A stretch of DNA of 64,000 nt from Haloflavibacter putidus (GTDB lineage Bacteria; Bacteroidota; Bacteroidia; Flavobacteriales; Flavobacteriaceae). Shown here piece after piece: positions 18,255 to 26,022 of the stretch. The stretch is from positions 62,001-126,000 of the forward strand of contig NZ_VIAR01000008.1 of assembly GCF_006546625.1 (NCBI RefSeq), read 5' to 3'. A model generated the notes under the pieces. It was given only the letters and a program-made list of their open reading frames with translations, was not told the origin of the DNA and searched no databases. A program made the translations under genes and the position numbers. The number at the start of each line of letters is the position of its first letter. Position 1 is the stretch's first letter.

Positions 18255-18644
18255 ATGGCTTCAATATTTACAAAAATAATTAACGGCGAAATACCTGCTT
18301 ATAAAGTTGCAGAAAACGATGATTTTCTGGCCTTTTTAGATGTTAATCCTAATGCTAAAGGTCATACACTTTGTATTCCTAAGAAAGAAGTAAATAAGAT
18401 TTTTGACCTAGATGAAAATACTTATATGGCATTGATGCGCTTTTCGCGGAAAGTAGCAATTGCCTTAGAAAAAACCGTTCCCTGTAAACGCATAGGAATG
18501 GCTGTGGTTGGTTTGGAAGTGCCACACGTGCACGTTCATCTAATTCCGTTAAATGCAATGAACGATATGAATTTTAAAAACAAAGTAGAACTTTCTGAAA
18601 ACGAATTTGAACAATTAGCCGAAAAAATTCGACAGAACTTTTAA
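18255..18644 (+). CDS. HIT-family nucleotide-binding hydrolase
   Basis: The 129-residue protein shows the histidine triad HVHVHLIPL at about residues 95-103 and the N-terminal IFTKIINGEIPAYKVAE of the HINT/Fhit-like bacterial group. These cytosolic proteins hydrolyse adenylated or phosphoramidate nucleotides such as AMP-lysine. It lies 29 bp after the permease on the same strand and converges on the histidine kinase. Confidence 0.93.
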   Translation: MASIFTKIINGEIPAYKVAENDDFLAFLDVNPNAKGHTLCIPKKEVNKIFDLDENTYMALMRFSRKVAIALEKTVPCKRIGMAVVGLEVPHVHVHLIPLNAMNDMNFKNKVELSENEFEQLAEKIRQNF

Positions 18645-18698
18645 TGCTTTAAAAAAATGGCATACAAGGCAAAAAGTTTCTGTTTTTAAGGCTAAAAA

Positions 18699-19847
18699 TC
18701 AGCACTTTAATAGTTTAATTTCAAAGGTGGTGCCTTTATTTGTTTCGCTTTTCAGCACACGAATTTTTCCGTTATGGTAATCTTCAATAATACGTTTGGC
18801 TAAAGACAAGCCAAGTCCCCACCCACGTTTTTTGGTAGTATAACCCGGGGTGAAAATTTTCTTGTAATTAGATTTCGGAATGCCTTTGCCGTTATCGCTA
18901 AGGCAAATTTTAACCCATTTTTGGTCTTCGGTAATTTCTAAATTAATTTTTCCTTTTCCGCGTAAAGCGTCTATAGCATTTTTAACCAAATTTTCTATGG
19001 TCCAACTGTACAATTGCTCGTTGAGTTTTACCATAATTGGGTGAGAAGGCAAACTAATGCTAAATTCTATCAATCTGGAATTGCGAGCTTTAAGATAATC
19101 GTAAGATTGTTTAGTGGCTTCTACAATATTGGTTTCTTTAAGGGTTGGTAAAGAGCCTATTTTAGAAAATCTTTCTGTAATGGTTTTTAAACGGTTAATG
19201 TCTTTTTCCATTTCTTGTAAATAGCTTTTATCTACATTTTCAGATTTTAAAATTTCTGTCCATCCTACCAAAGAAGAAAGTGGCGTACCAATTTGGTGTG
19301 CGGTTTCTTTGGCCATACCGGCCCATAACTTGTTTTGCTCGCTGGTTTTAGAAGTGGTATAAAAATAATAGAGCATTGCCAAAAAGAGTATAACAACTAA
19401 AACAATACCTGCCGGAAAATATTTTAGTTTGGTAAGCAATTCAGAATTTCCGTAATAAATAATACTTAGCAAATCGCCTTGGTCGGTAACTTCAATGGGT
19501 TTATTTTGGGCTTGATAAGAAGCTACCAATTTTTCTATTTCTTCTTTGGTGTCTACATCATTGGGGGCAATATTACGGGTGTCGTAAGTATCTTCGCGCA
19601 ACGAATAAATAATCATTGGCGTAGAAGTATTTTTCTCGATTACTTTTAATTCTACCGAAATCTCATCGTCTAAGCTACTTTGTAAAATTTGGGAATAGGC
19701 GCTTACCCAAATTTCCATCTTATCGCGTTCCTCCTGCTTAATACGATTGAAAAAAATAAAAACATTCCATAAAAAAAGCGCGACAATAATAATAGAAGAA
19801 ATAGTAATAAACCATCTTGTATACCGCTCTTGATCTGAAAATACCAT
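18699..19847 (-). CDS. Membrane sensor histidine kinase with AHQIGTPLSS H-box
   Basis: The 382-residue protein has membrane helices at about 13-30 and 145-165 flanking a periplasmic sensor of about 110 residues. The H-box is AKETAHQIGTPLSSLVGW (about 182-199, phospho-His in AHQ), and the HATPase_c domain carries N (ENLVKNAIDAL), G1 (SDNGKGIP) and G2 (GWGLGLSLAKRI) boxes. No response regulator is adjacent. The unusual H-box, with Gln-Ile-Gly after the His, is shared to my recollection with Bacteroidota kinases of the PorY type that signal to PorX in T9SS control; I cannot confirm that here. Confidence 0.88.
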   Translation of the reverse strand: MVFSDQERYTRWFITISSIIIVALFLWNVFIFFNRIKQEERDKMEIWVSAYSQILQSSLDDEISVELKVIEKNTSTPMIIYSLREDTYDTRNIAPNDVDTKEEIEKLVASYQAQNKPIEVTDQGDLLSIIYYGNSELLTKLKYFPAGIVLVVILFLAMLYYFYTTSKTSEQNKLWAGMAKETAHQIGTPLSSLVGWTEILKSENVDKSYLQEMEKDINRLKTITERFSKIGSLPTLKETNIVEATKQSYDYLKARNSRLIEFSISLPSHPIMVKLNEQLYSWTIENLVKNAIDALRGKGKINLEITEDQKWVKICLSDNGKGIPKSNYKKIFTPGYTTKKRGWGLGLSLAKRIIEDYHNGKIRVLKSETNKGTTFEIKLLKC

Positions 19848-19936
19848 TCTTCTTAAGTTGTTTTTAAAGATTTAAAGATATAGTTTTTATCTTAATTATT
19901 GCCGGCGGCTAAATTTTCATTAGTATTTAGAATAAC

Positions 19937-19944
19937 TATATTTG
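19937..19944 (+). promoter_or_regulatory. Candidate -7 box upstream of the flavin reductase gene
   Basis: TATATTTG matches TAnnTTTG exactly and lies 20 bases before the start codon at 19964. No TTG is seen at the normal -33 distance. Confidence 0.45.
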
Positions 19945-19963
19945 TGAAAATTTATAAGAGTTC

Positions 19964-20836
19964 ATGCACACAATAGATCCTAAGCAAACACCAACGCAAA
20001 AACTTTATGGTTTAATGGTAAGCTCTATAGGGCCGCGGCCAATTGCTTTTGCCAGTACTTTAAATAGCGATGGCAAGCCCAATTTGGCGCCTTTTAGCTT
20101 TTTTAATATGATGAGTCCTAACCCACCAATTTTAGTTTTTTCACCGGTTTTGCGCATAAAAGATGCTTCTAGCAAACACACGTTACAAAATGTGCAAGAA
20201 AATAAAGAAGTTGTTATCAACTTGGTAAATTATGAGATGGTGCAACAAATGTCTCTTGCCAGTTCTAATTATGCCGACGGAGTAAATGAGTTTGAAAAAG
20301 CCGGCTTTACGATGTTAGATTCTGAAACAGTAAAACCAGCTCGTGTTAAAGAATCTCCGGTTCAATTTGAGTGTAAAGTAAAAGATGTTATTAAATTAGG
20401 AGAAGACGGCGGCGCGGGAAATTTGGTGGTTTGCGAAGTTTTAAAAATGCACATTGCCGAAAGTATTTTAGACGATAACCAAAAGATAGATCAGCATAAA
20501 TTAGATCAAGTAGCGCGTATGGGCGGTAATTGGTATACGCGAGCCAATGCCGGTATGTTTGAAGTGCCTAAGCCAATCTCTACTGTTGGAATGGGCATAG
20601 ACAATATTCCTGGATTTATTAAAAACAGTTCTGTTTTAACCGGAAATGATTTGGGTAAATTAGGTACGTTAGAAGAACAACCAACTGCCAAAGAAATAAA
20701 AGAATTTTTAGAACAAGAAGACCTGCATAAGTTGGTAGAAAAAAGCACTACGGAAAAAATACACGCAGTAGCACAAGAATATCTTAAAAAAGACAAGGTG
20801 GAAAACGCCTGGAAATTATTATTAGCAAAAAAGTAA
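19964..20836 (+). CDS. Flavin reductase-like FMN-binding split-barrel protein
   Basis: The 290-residue protein carries the FMN-binding motif near its N-terminus (SSIGPRPIAFAST, then NLAPFSFFNMMSPNPP), as in the flavin reductase/DIM6-NTAB family. The C-terminal 90 residues (after TVGMGIDNIPGF) form an additional helical extension. It is likely a cytosolic FMN enzyme reducing flavin or another small substrate; the true substrate is not known. It is 6 bp from the DUF3127 gene and the two should be co-transcribed. Confidence 0.85.
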   Translation: MHTIDPKQTPTQKLYGLMVSSIGPRPIAFASTLNSDGKPNLAPFSFFNMMSPNPPILVFSPVLRIKDASSKHTLQNVQENKEVVINLVNYEMVQQMSLASSNYADGVNEFEKAGFTMLDSETVKPARVKESPVQFECKVKDVIKLGEDGGAGNLVVCEVLKMHIAESILDDNQKIDQHKLDQVARMGGNWYTRANAGMFEVPKPISTVGMGIDNIPGFIKNSSVLTGNDLGKLGTLEEQPTAKEIKEFLEQEDLHKLVEKSTTEKIHAVAQEYLKKDKVENAWKLLLAKK

Positions 20837-20842
20837 AAAAAG

Positions 20843-21223
20843 ATGGAAGTACAAGGAAAGATTAAAAAAATAGACGAAACAAAAACCTACGGCAGCAATG
20901 GTTTTAGAAAGCGAGAAATGGTAGTTACCACGCAAGAACAATATCCGCAGCATTTATTAATTGAATTTATACAAGATAAATGCGATATTTTAAATAATTA
21001 CCAAGTAGGGCAAGATGTAAAAATTGGAGTAAATCTAAAAGGTCGCGAGTGGGTAAGCCCGCAAGGCGAAACAAAATACTTTAACTCTATACAAGGTTGG
21101 CGAATAGAAAATTTGCAAGCAGAAAATTCTGCCGGACAAGCAAATACGCCTCCGCCGCCACAAGATAATTTTGAACCTACTACAGATTTTAACGAAGAAG
21201 AAAACGACGATTTGCCGTTTTAA
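20843..21223 (+). CDS. DUF3127 protein with an SSB-like acidic C-terminal tip
   Basis: The 126-residue protein has a compact N-terminal domain of about 85 residues that looks like an OB-fold (alternating strands, EVQGKIKKIDETKTYG start, GWRIENLQ end). A Pro/Gln-rich linker follows (NTPPPPQDNFEP), then the tail EEENDDLPF. The last five residues, DDLPF, are identical to the C-terminus of the SSB protein encoded at 58916-59383. That is the peptide through which SSB recruits repair and replication partners. A role as an auxiliary ssDNA-binding or SSB-mimic protein is inferred. Confidence 0.85.
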   Translation: MEVQGKIKKIDETKTYGSNGFRKREMVVTTQEQYPQHLLIEFIQDKCDILNNYQVGQDVKIGVNLKGREWVSPQGETKYFNSIQGWRIENLQAENSAGQANTPPPPQDNFEPTTDFNEEENDDLPF

Positions 21224-21253
21224 ATTTATAAGTTTTTTATAAAATAAAAAGCA

Positions 21254-21285
21254 AAAATCCGACCCCTTAAGGTCGGATTTTCATA
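21254..21285 (+). terminator. Rho-independent terminator after the flavin reductase-DUF3127 operon
   Basis: AAAATCCGACC (21254-21264) pairs perfectly with GGTCGGATTTT (21271-21281), an 11-bp stem with a 6-nt loop, 30 bp after the DUF3127 stop. Confidence 0.88.
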
Positions 21286-21327
21286 TTATAGTCTAATCAA
21301 CCTTAGTAAACAAATTCAAAAAAAGCA

Positions 21328-21396
21328 ATGATGAACAAAATTTATCTCAATAAGGTTGCTTCAAATATCGTTAAAAATTTGATAAAAAACAATTAA
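21328..21396 (+). CDS. Possible 22-residue leader peptide or chance ORF upstream of aat
   Basis: Between the terminator at 21254-21285 and aat there is a short ORF with two adjacent ATGs that encodes a Lys/Asn/Ile-rich peptide (MMNKIYLNKVAS...). It ends 40 bp before the aat start. There is no homology I recognise and the composition matches AT-rich noncoding DNA, so it may well be untranslated. It is recorded because a similar layout (hairpin, then a short ATG ORF) follows tyrS. Confidence 0.15.
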   Translation: MMNKIYLNKVASNIVKNLIKNN

Positions 21397-21436
21397 AACC
21401 CAGTTTTTTTTTTGTAAGTAATTATTATTCAGATAA

Positions 21437-22075
21437 ATGGAAGAAGAACAGTTTCAATATGGTTTTCCGCCTGTAGAAAATGCAAATTCGCAAGGCTTAT
21501 TGGCTTATGGAGGAGATTTGTCTCCAGAGCGTTTAACAGCGGCATATAAATCTGGTATATTTCCTTGGTATAGCAAAGACGAACCAATTTTATGGTGGAG
21601 TCCCGACCCTAGAATGGTGCTATTTCCGCATGAGCTAAAAATTTCTAAAAGCATGCGAAAGCTTTTTAAAAAACAAGAATTTGAAGTTAGTTATAATAAA
21701 GCTTTTGATGCTGTGATAGAAAATTGCGCTACTATTAAAAGAGAAGGCCAAGAAGAAACCTGGATTACGCAAGAAATGTTAACAGCTTATAAAGAATTGC
21801 ATAAAACCGGCCTCGCACAATCCGCCGAGGTTTGGAATAATAATAATTTGGTAGGAGGTCTTTACGGAATTTACCTAAAAGAAAAGCAAGTATTTTGTGG
21901 CGAAAGTATGTTTACCAAAGTGAGCAATGCGTCAAAATATGGCTTTATCAGCTTGGTGCAAAAACTCGAAAAAGAAGGCGTGCAGCTAATAGATTGCCAA
22001 ATTTATACGCCTCATTTGGCAAGCTTGGGCGCTCGCGAAATACCGAGAAAAGAGTTTATACAATATTTACGCTAA
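21437..22075 (+). CDS. aat: Leucyl/phenylalanyl-tRNA--protein transferase
   Basis: The 212-residue protein matches the Aat family over its length: LLAYGGDLSPERL, GIFPWYSKDEPILWWSPDPRM (about 38-58), ETWITQEML, GLYGIYLKEKQVFCGESMF, and the C-terminal IDCQIYTPHLASLGAREI. The enzyme transfers Leu or Phe from aminoacyl-tRNA to proteins with N-terminal Lys or Arg, marking them for ClpAP under the N-end rule. It converges with the DUF2490 gene, 7 bp apart. Confidence 0.95.
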   Translation: MEEEQFQYGFPPVENANSQGLLAYGGDLSPERLTAAYKSGIFPWYSKDEPILWWSPDPRMVLFPHELKISKSMRKLFKKQEFEVSYNKAFDAVIENCATIKREGQEETWITQEMLTAYKELHKTGLAQSAEVWNNNNLVGGLYGIYLKEKQVFCGESMFTKVSNASKYGFISLVQKLEKEGVQLIDCQIYTPHLASLGAREIPRKEFIQYLR

Positions 22076-22082
22076 GCTATAA

Positions 22083-22766
22083 TTACAAATTTACACTAAA
22101 CCCAAGTAAAAAATATAATTGCGAAAATGGATTATTGGTAAAATCTCTATAACGGTATTCAAAACCTACATCTGCGGTTGTGTTTTTGAAAACGGTAAAA
22201 CCTATTTTAGAAGTTAAACGCTGGCCTAAACTTGGTTTTTCATACTTGCCAAATTCGTAAACAGTTTCGGTTTGTATGGCTAGAGATAAGGGTTTTTTAG
22301 CCATTTTTCCGTTTAACGGAAACTCTACTCCAAATCTATAACGGGTTCTAAAAGTAAGTCGTTCTCTATAGCGTTGCGAAAACCGAAACCGGTGTTTAAA
22401 ACTCATTACACCTCTTTTATTTTTATAGCTCAATTGCTGCAAAACCCGTAATTCGTCCTGCTTCTTATCGTCAAAAAGGTTTTTGGTGTAGTAACGAAAA
22501 CCGGCGCCAACTTTAAACCCGCTGCCAATTTTTAATTGGGTAACTTGCGTAATTTCAAAGTGTTGGCCTTGTATTTCAAACCTTTCTTGACCATAAAGCA
22601 CATCGCGTCTGACAAAATCAAAATCGAAGCTCCAAATGCTGTCAGTTTCAAAATTTATATTTGCTTCTACTTCGCTTAAACCAGTAAAATCTTTTTGAGC
22701 CACTACAAAAACAGGAAAAAGCAAGAAGACAAAAAATAAAGAATACTGGGTACATGGTTTTTTCAT
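22083..22766 (-). CDS. DUF2490 outer-membrane beta-barrel-like protein
   Basis: The protein of about 227 residues has a signal peptide (MKKPCTQYSLFFVFLLFPVF) and then alternating amphipathic strands rich in Arg, Tyr and Phe, ending in Phe-containing LGFSVNL, as expected for a small outer-membrane barrel. The DUF2490 assignment is from this pattern (RYRERLTFRTRYRFG, VGFEYRYRDFTN) and from context. The start at 22766 rather than 22784 places Lys-Lys directly before the hydrophobic core. Function unknown. Confidence 0.78.
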   Translation of the reverse strand: MKKPCTQYSLFFVFLLFPVFVVAQKDFTGLSEVEANINFETDSIWSFDFDFVRRDVLYGQERFEIQGQHFEITQVTQLKIGSGFKVGAGFRYYTKNLFDDKKQDELRVLQQLSYKNKRGVMSFKHRFRFSQRYRERLTFRTRYRFGVEFPLNGKMAKKPLSLAIQTETVYEFGKYEKPSLGQRLTSKIGFTVFKNTTADVGFEYRYRDFTNNPFSQLYFLLGFSVNL

Positions 22767-22854
22767 TAGAGGTTTGTTAAGCAAATTTTATAAAAATATT
22801 AATTAAGTAAAAATATTAAACTAATTGCACTGGCAAAACTTCCGTTCATAAAAT

Positions 22855-23415
22855 TTAAAGTTCTTTTTTAAAGCAGGTGTTTTCGTGATCGTCTACCATT
22901 CCTACCGCTTGCATAAAAGCATAAACGGTAGTTGGTCCCAAAAATTTAAAGCCTTTTTTCTTTAATGCTTTGCTTAAATTTTCGCTTAGGGCAGTTTTGG
23001 CAGGCACGTTTTTATAGTTCTTTACGGAATTTACAATAGGCGTATGGTCTACAAATTCCCAAAAATAGTTACTTAATGAACCATGCTCATTTTGTATTTC
23101 GATCACGCGTTGCGCATTGTTTATTGCAGCTTCAATTTTTAATTTATTTCTTACAATACCTGCATCTTGTAGTAGTCTTTCTTTGTCGGTTTCAGTAAAA
23201 TTGGCAACCTTTTGAATATTAAAATCGGCGAAAGCTTTTCTAAAATTCTCTCGTTTTTTTAAAATGCTAAGCCAGTTTAATCCGGCTTGGAAACTCTCTA
23301 AAATCAAAAATTCAAATAAAACTTTGTCTTTATAAACCGGCACACCCCATTCTAAATCATGATATTTCTCATATAATGCGTTTCCTTGGCACCACGGACA
23401 TCGTTTCTTGCTCAT
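22855..23415 (-). CDS. tag: DNA-3-methyladenine glycosylase I
   Basis: The 186-residue protein has the Tag signature: N-terminal Cys/His metal ligands (RCPWCQ, YHDLEWG), a helix-hairpin region with FEFLILESFQAGLNW, and the C-terminal VDDHENTCF supplying the remaining His and Cys of the structural zinc snap. It removes 3-methyladenine from alkylated DNA as the first step of base-excision repair. It is divergent from the thioredoxin-like gene at 23487. Confidence 0.95.
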   Translation of the reverse strand: MSKKRCPWCQGNALYEKYHDLEWGVPVYKDKVLFEFLILESFQAGLNWLSILKKRENFRKAFADFNIQKVANFTETDKERLLQDAGIVRNKLKIEAAINNAQRVIEIQNEHGSLSNYFWEFVDHTPIVNSVKNYKNVPAKTALSENLSKALKKKGFKFLGPTTVYAFMQAVGMVDDHENTCFKKEL

Positions 23416-23486
23416 AATTGCTTAAATTTGGGGAAATTTAAAGAATTGTTTTAAAAAATTCCCCCGAAAGGGAAAAATATATTTTT

Positions 23487-24095
23487 ATGGATACACAAGT
23501 TTTAAATACCGAAATAATCGATGCTTTAAAGAAAAGCATGACCTACGAAGAATTTCAAAATATGGTAGCCAAACTTTATGAAGATGGCAAGGTTACCGGA
23601 GACGAGCAAACAGAAGATTTAATGAATTATACCGAGCTGAATTTACGCCGCATAAAACGTTGGAATAAAACCCTAAAAGTAAACGAGCCGGAAAGAGAAG
23701 TTTTTGAAAATAACGGTAGAGAGGTTTATTGGATTGTTATTGCAGAAGGTTGGTGTGGCGATGTTGCGCATTCTTTGCCCGTTATTAACAAAGCGGCAGA
23801 ACTAAACGAGAAAATAGATTTACGCATTGTTTTGCGCGATAAAAATGTTTCTTTAATGGATCATTTTTTAACCAACGGAGCGCGCTCTATTCCTAAATTA
23901 TTAATGGTAGATAAAGAAACTTTAGAAGTTCTTAATGTTTGGGGTGAGCGACCCGCACCGGCAAAAAAATTAATAAAAGATTATAAACAAGAACACGGTA
24001 AAGTAGACAATTATATTAAAGAAGAACTACAACGTTGGTATAATACAGATAAAGGTCAAACCGCTTTAAAAGAGCTGGCAAATAGTATGAGCTAA
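23487..24095 (+). CDS. Thioredoxin-like protein with a single-Cys WCGD site
   Basis: The 202-residue cytosolic protein (no signal peptide) has a thioredoxin fold from about residue 75 to 165. The usual WCGPC motif reads WCGDVAHS, so the second Cys is absent. The cis-Pro loop is ARSIPKLLMVD. The N-terminal 60 residues are helical. A protein without the resolving Cys cannot be a normal disulfide reductase; it may form mixed disulfides with glutathione-like thiols or act as a chaperone, which is inference. Confidence 0.82.
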   Translation: MDTQVLNTEIIDALKKSMTYEEFQNMVAKLYEDGKVTGDEQTEDLMNYTELNLRRIKRWNKTLKVNEPEREVFENNGREVYWIVIAEGWCGDVAHSLPVINKAAELNEKIDLRIVLRDKNVSLMDHFLTNGARSIPKLLMVDKETLEVLNVWGERPAPAKKLIKDYKQEHGKVDNYIKEELQRWYNTDKGQTALKELANSMS

Positions 24096-24195
24096 AAGTT
24101 TTTGTAAAGAAAAACATAGCGTTAATTGTGATAGGCGTTTTCTGAAAAGAATTCGCCTATTTTTGTTTTAGAAATAATAAGCAAATTTTAAAAGC

Positions 24196-24909
24196 CTATT
24201 CTTGTTGAGGTTTTGGAGGAAGTTTATAGATAAACTCCTCTAAACTCATAGCATTTTCTATAGTAAAATCTCCAATTTTAGTTCTTCTCAGCGAAGAAAG
24301 ATGTGCGCCGCTGTTTACGGCTTTTCCAAAATCGTGCGCTAAACTTCGTATATACGTTCCTTTGCTGCAGGTAACTTTAAAATCTACTTCCGGCAAGGCT
24401 ATCCGCGTAAGCGTAAAGGAAGAAATACTAACCTCTCTCGGGTCAATTTTTACTTCTTCTCCTTTTCTGGCGTACTCGTATAAACGTTTTCCTTCTTTTT
24501 TTAAAGCAGAAAATACCGGTGGGTATTGTTCTATTTTTCCGGTAAATTGTTTGGTGGCGTTGTTGAGTTGCTCTTTGGTTAGGTGTTTGGTTTCAAAAGT
24601 TTGGTCTATTTCTGTTTCCAAATCGTAAGATGGAGTAGTGGCGCCCAAAGTAAAAGTGCCGGTGTATTCTTTTTCTAAGCCTTGCAACTCTTGTATGCGT
24701 TTGGTAAACTTGCCGGTACAAATAAGTAACAAGCCGGTAGCAAGCGGATCTAAAGTACCGGCGTGACCAACTTTTATTTTTTTAATTCCGTAACTTTTCT
24801 TGATAAGCCAACGCACTTTATTAACCAACTGAAAGGAAGTCCATTCTAAAGGTTTGTCGAGTAATAAAAGTTGTCCGTTTTTAAAATCTTCTAACGTAAA
24901 ATGTTTCAA
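24196..24909 (-). CDS. truB: tRNA pseudouridine(55) synthase
   Basis: The 237-residue protein begins GQLLLLDKPLEWTSFQLVNKVR and contains the catalytic loop VGHAGTLDPLATGLLL (Asp in GTLDP, about residue 54), YTGTFTLGATTPSYD, and CSKGTYIRSLAHDFG. It converts U55 to pseudouridine in the T-loop of tRNAs. It is the last gene of the minus-strand set ftsX, DUF3098, uppP, truB. Confidence 0.96.
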   Translation of the reverse strand: MKHFTLEDFKNGQLLLLDKPLEWTSFQLVNKVRWLIKKSYGIKKIKVGHAGTLDPLATGLLLICTGKFTKRIQELQGLEKEYTGTFTLGATTPSYDLETEIDQTFETKHLTKEQLNNATKQFTGKIEQYPPVFSALKKEGKRLYEYARKGEEVKIDPREVSISSFTLTRIALPEVDFKVTCSKGTYIRSLAHDFGKAVNSGAHLSSLRRTKIGDFTIENAMSLEEFIYKLPPKPQQE

Positions 24910-24938
24910 AAAAATGGCTTTTAAAAATTAGTGTTTAT

Positions 24939-25724
24939 TTAATAGCTCAAGGCTATGGCAATAATACCTACTATCAAGCAATAAATGGCAAAATAAGATA
25001 ATTTGCTTTTACGCACCAAGGCAATCATCCAGGTGCAAGCAAAAAGTCCGGCTACAAATGCTGCAATAAATCCTACAATAAGCGATAAGTTATTTCCGCT
25101 ATGGGTTAAATCTCCGCTTAAAAAATCTTTGGCAATTTTGCCTAAAATAAGTGGTACCACCATCAAAAAAGAAAAACGTGCAGCTTTAGTTTTGTCGTTT
25201 CCCAATAAAACCGATGTAGAAATAGTAGCGCCACTTCTGGAAATGCCGGGTAGCATGGCAACTGCCTGCGCAAGCCCAATTACAAAAGCGTTTTTATAAC
25301 TTACTTTTTTCTGGGTATTTTTTGCTTTGTCTGCCAACCAAAGTAAAAGCGCGGTAATAATAAGCATAAAGCCAACCAATAATACGCTGCCGCCAAAAAG
25401 TTGTTCGAGTTCTTTTTCAAACAACAGGCCAATAATCACGGCGGGAAACATAGAGACAATAATCTTTAGGGAGAATTTGCTCTCTTCGTTCCATTTAAAT
25501 TGAAATAAACCACGCAAGATTTCCCAAACATCTTTTCTAAACACAACCAAGGTACTTAAAGCGGTGGCAAAATGTAGCACCACGGTAAAAAGCATAGATT
25601 CTTGCGGAATGCTGTTATCGCCCAAAATGGCTTTTCCTAATTCTAAATGACCGCTGGAAGATACCGGGAGAAACTCTGTTAAACCTTGAATAATACCAAG
25701 AATCAACGCATCTATTACACTCAT
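24939..25724 (-). CDS. uppP: Undecaprenyl-diphosphatase
   Basis: The 261-residue protein with about seven to eight membrane helices has both UppP motifs: EFLPVSSSGHL (about 17-27) and GISRSGATIS (about 160-169). It recycles undecaprenyl pyrophosphate to the monophosphate carrier for peptidoglycan and O-antigen synthesis and confers bacitracin tolerance. Its start overlaps the DUF3098 stop by 4 bp (ATGA), showing tight coupling. Confidence 0.97.
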   Translation of the reverse strand: MSVIDALILGIIQGLTEFLPVSSSGHLELGKAILGDNSIPQESMLFTVVLHFATALSTLVVFRKDVWEILRGLFQFKWNEESKFSLKIIVSMFPAVIIGLLFEKELEQLFGGSVLLVGFMLIITALLLWLADKAKNTQKKVSYKNAFVIGLAQAVAMLPGISRSGATISTSVLLGNDKTKAARFSFLMVVPLILGKIAKDFLSGDLTHSGNNLSLIVGFIAAFVAGLFACTWMIALVRKSKLSYFAIYCLIVGIIAIALSY

Positions 25725-25993
25725 TTCTGCTTTTTGTCGGGATTAAGGAGTATGGCATATATTTGTATGGCAAAGCCCAACAAAACCAAGGTTGGTGCCA
25801 AGCGTATCCTGCGCCAGCTGTAAATTTCGGGATTAAATACCGCGGGATCGTCACTGCCGCCACCTGCCATTAAAATAAAGCCTAAAGCAATTACACCAAG
25901 GCCAATAGCCATTACTTGGTAGTTTTTCTTTTCGAAAATAAAATAGGGTTTGGTTTTTTCTTGGGTTTCTATTTTTCGTTTTTTCTCTCCCAT
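25721..25993 (-). CDS. DUF3098 small membrane protein
   Basis: The product is about 90 residues: a basic N-terminus, one hydrophobic helix (MAIGLGVIALGFILMAGG), a short segment with SWRRIRLAPTLV, and a second helix. DUF3098 proteins lie between ftsX and uppP in many Bacteroidota and have no assigned function. The start at 25993 was preferred over 25999, which would add only Met-Ile. Linkage to division and envelope genes suggests an envelope role. Confidence 0.85.
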   Translation of the reverse strand: MGEKKRKIETQEKTKPYFIFEKKNYQVMAIGLGVIALGFILMAGGGSDDPAVFNPEIYSWRRIRLAPTLVLLGFAIQIYAILLNPDKKQK

Positions 25994-26022
25994 AATCAAA
26001 TTTTTAGCAAAGGTAGGCTTAT

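Noticed and set aside
21895-22152. Plus-strand ORF overlapping the 3' end of aat
   Set aside because: Alternative frame of aat and of the converging DUF2490 gene; composition and lack of domains mark it as a shadow.
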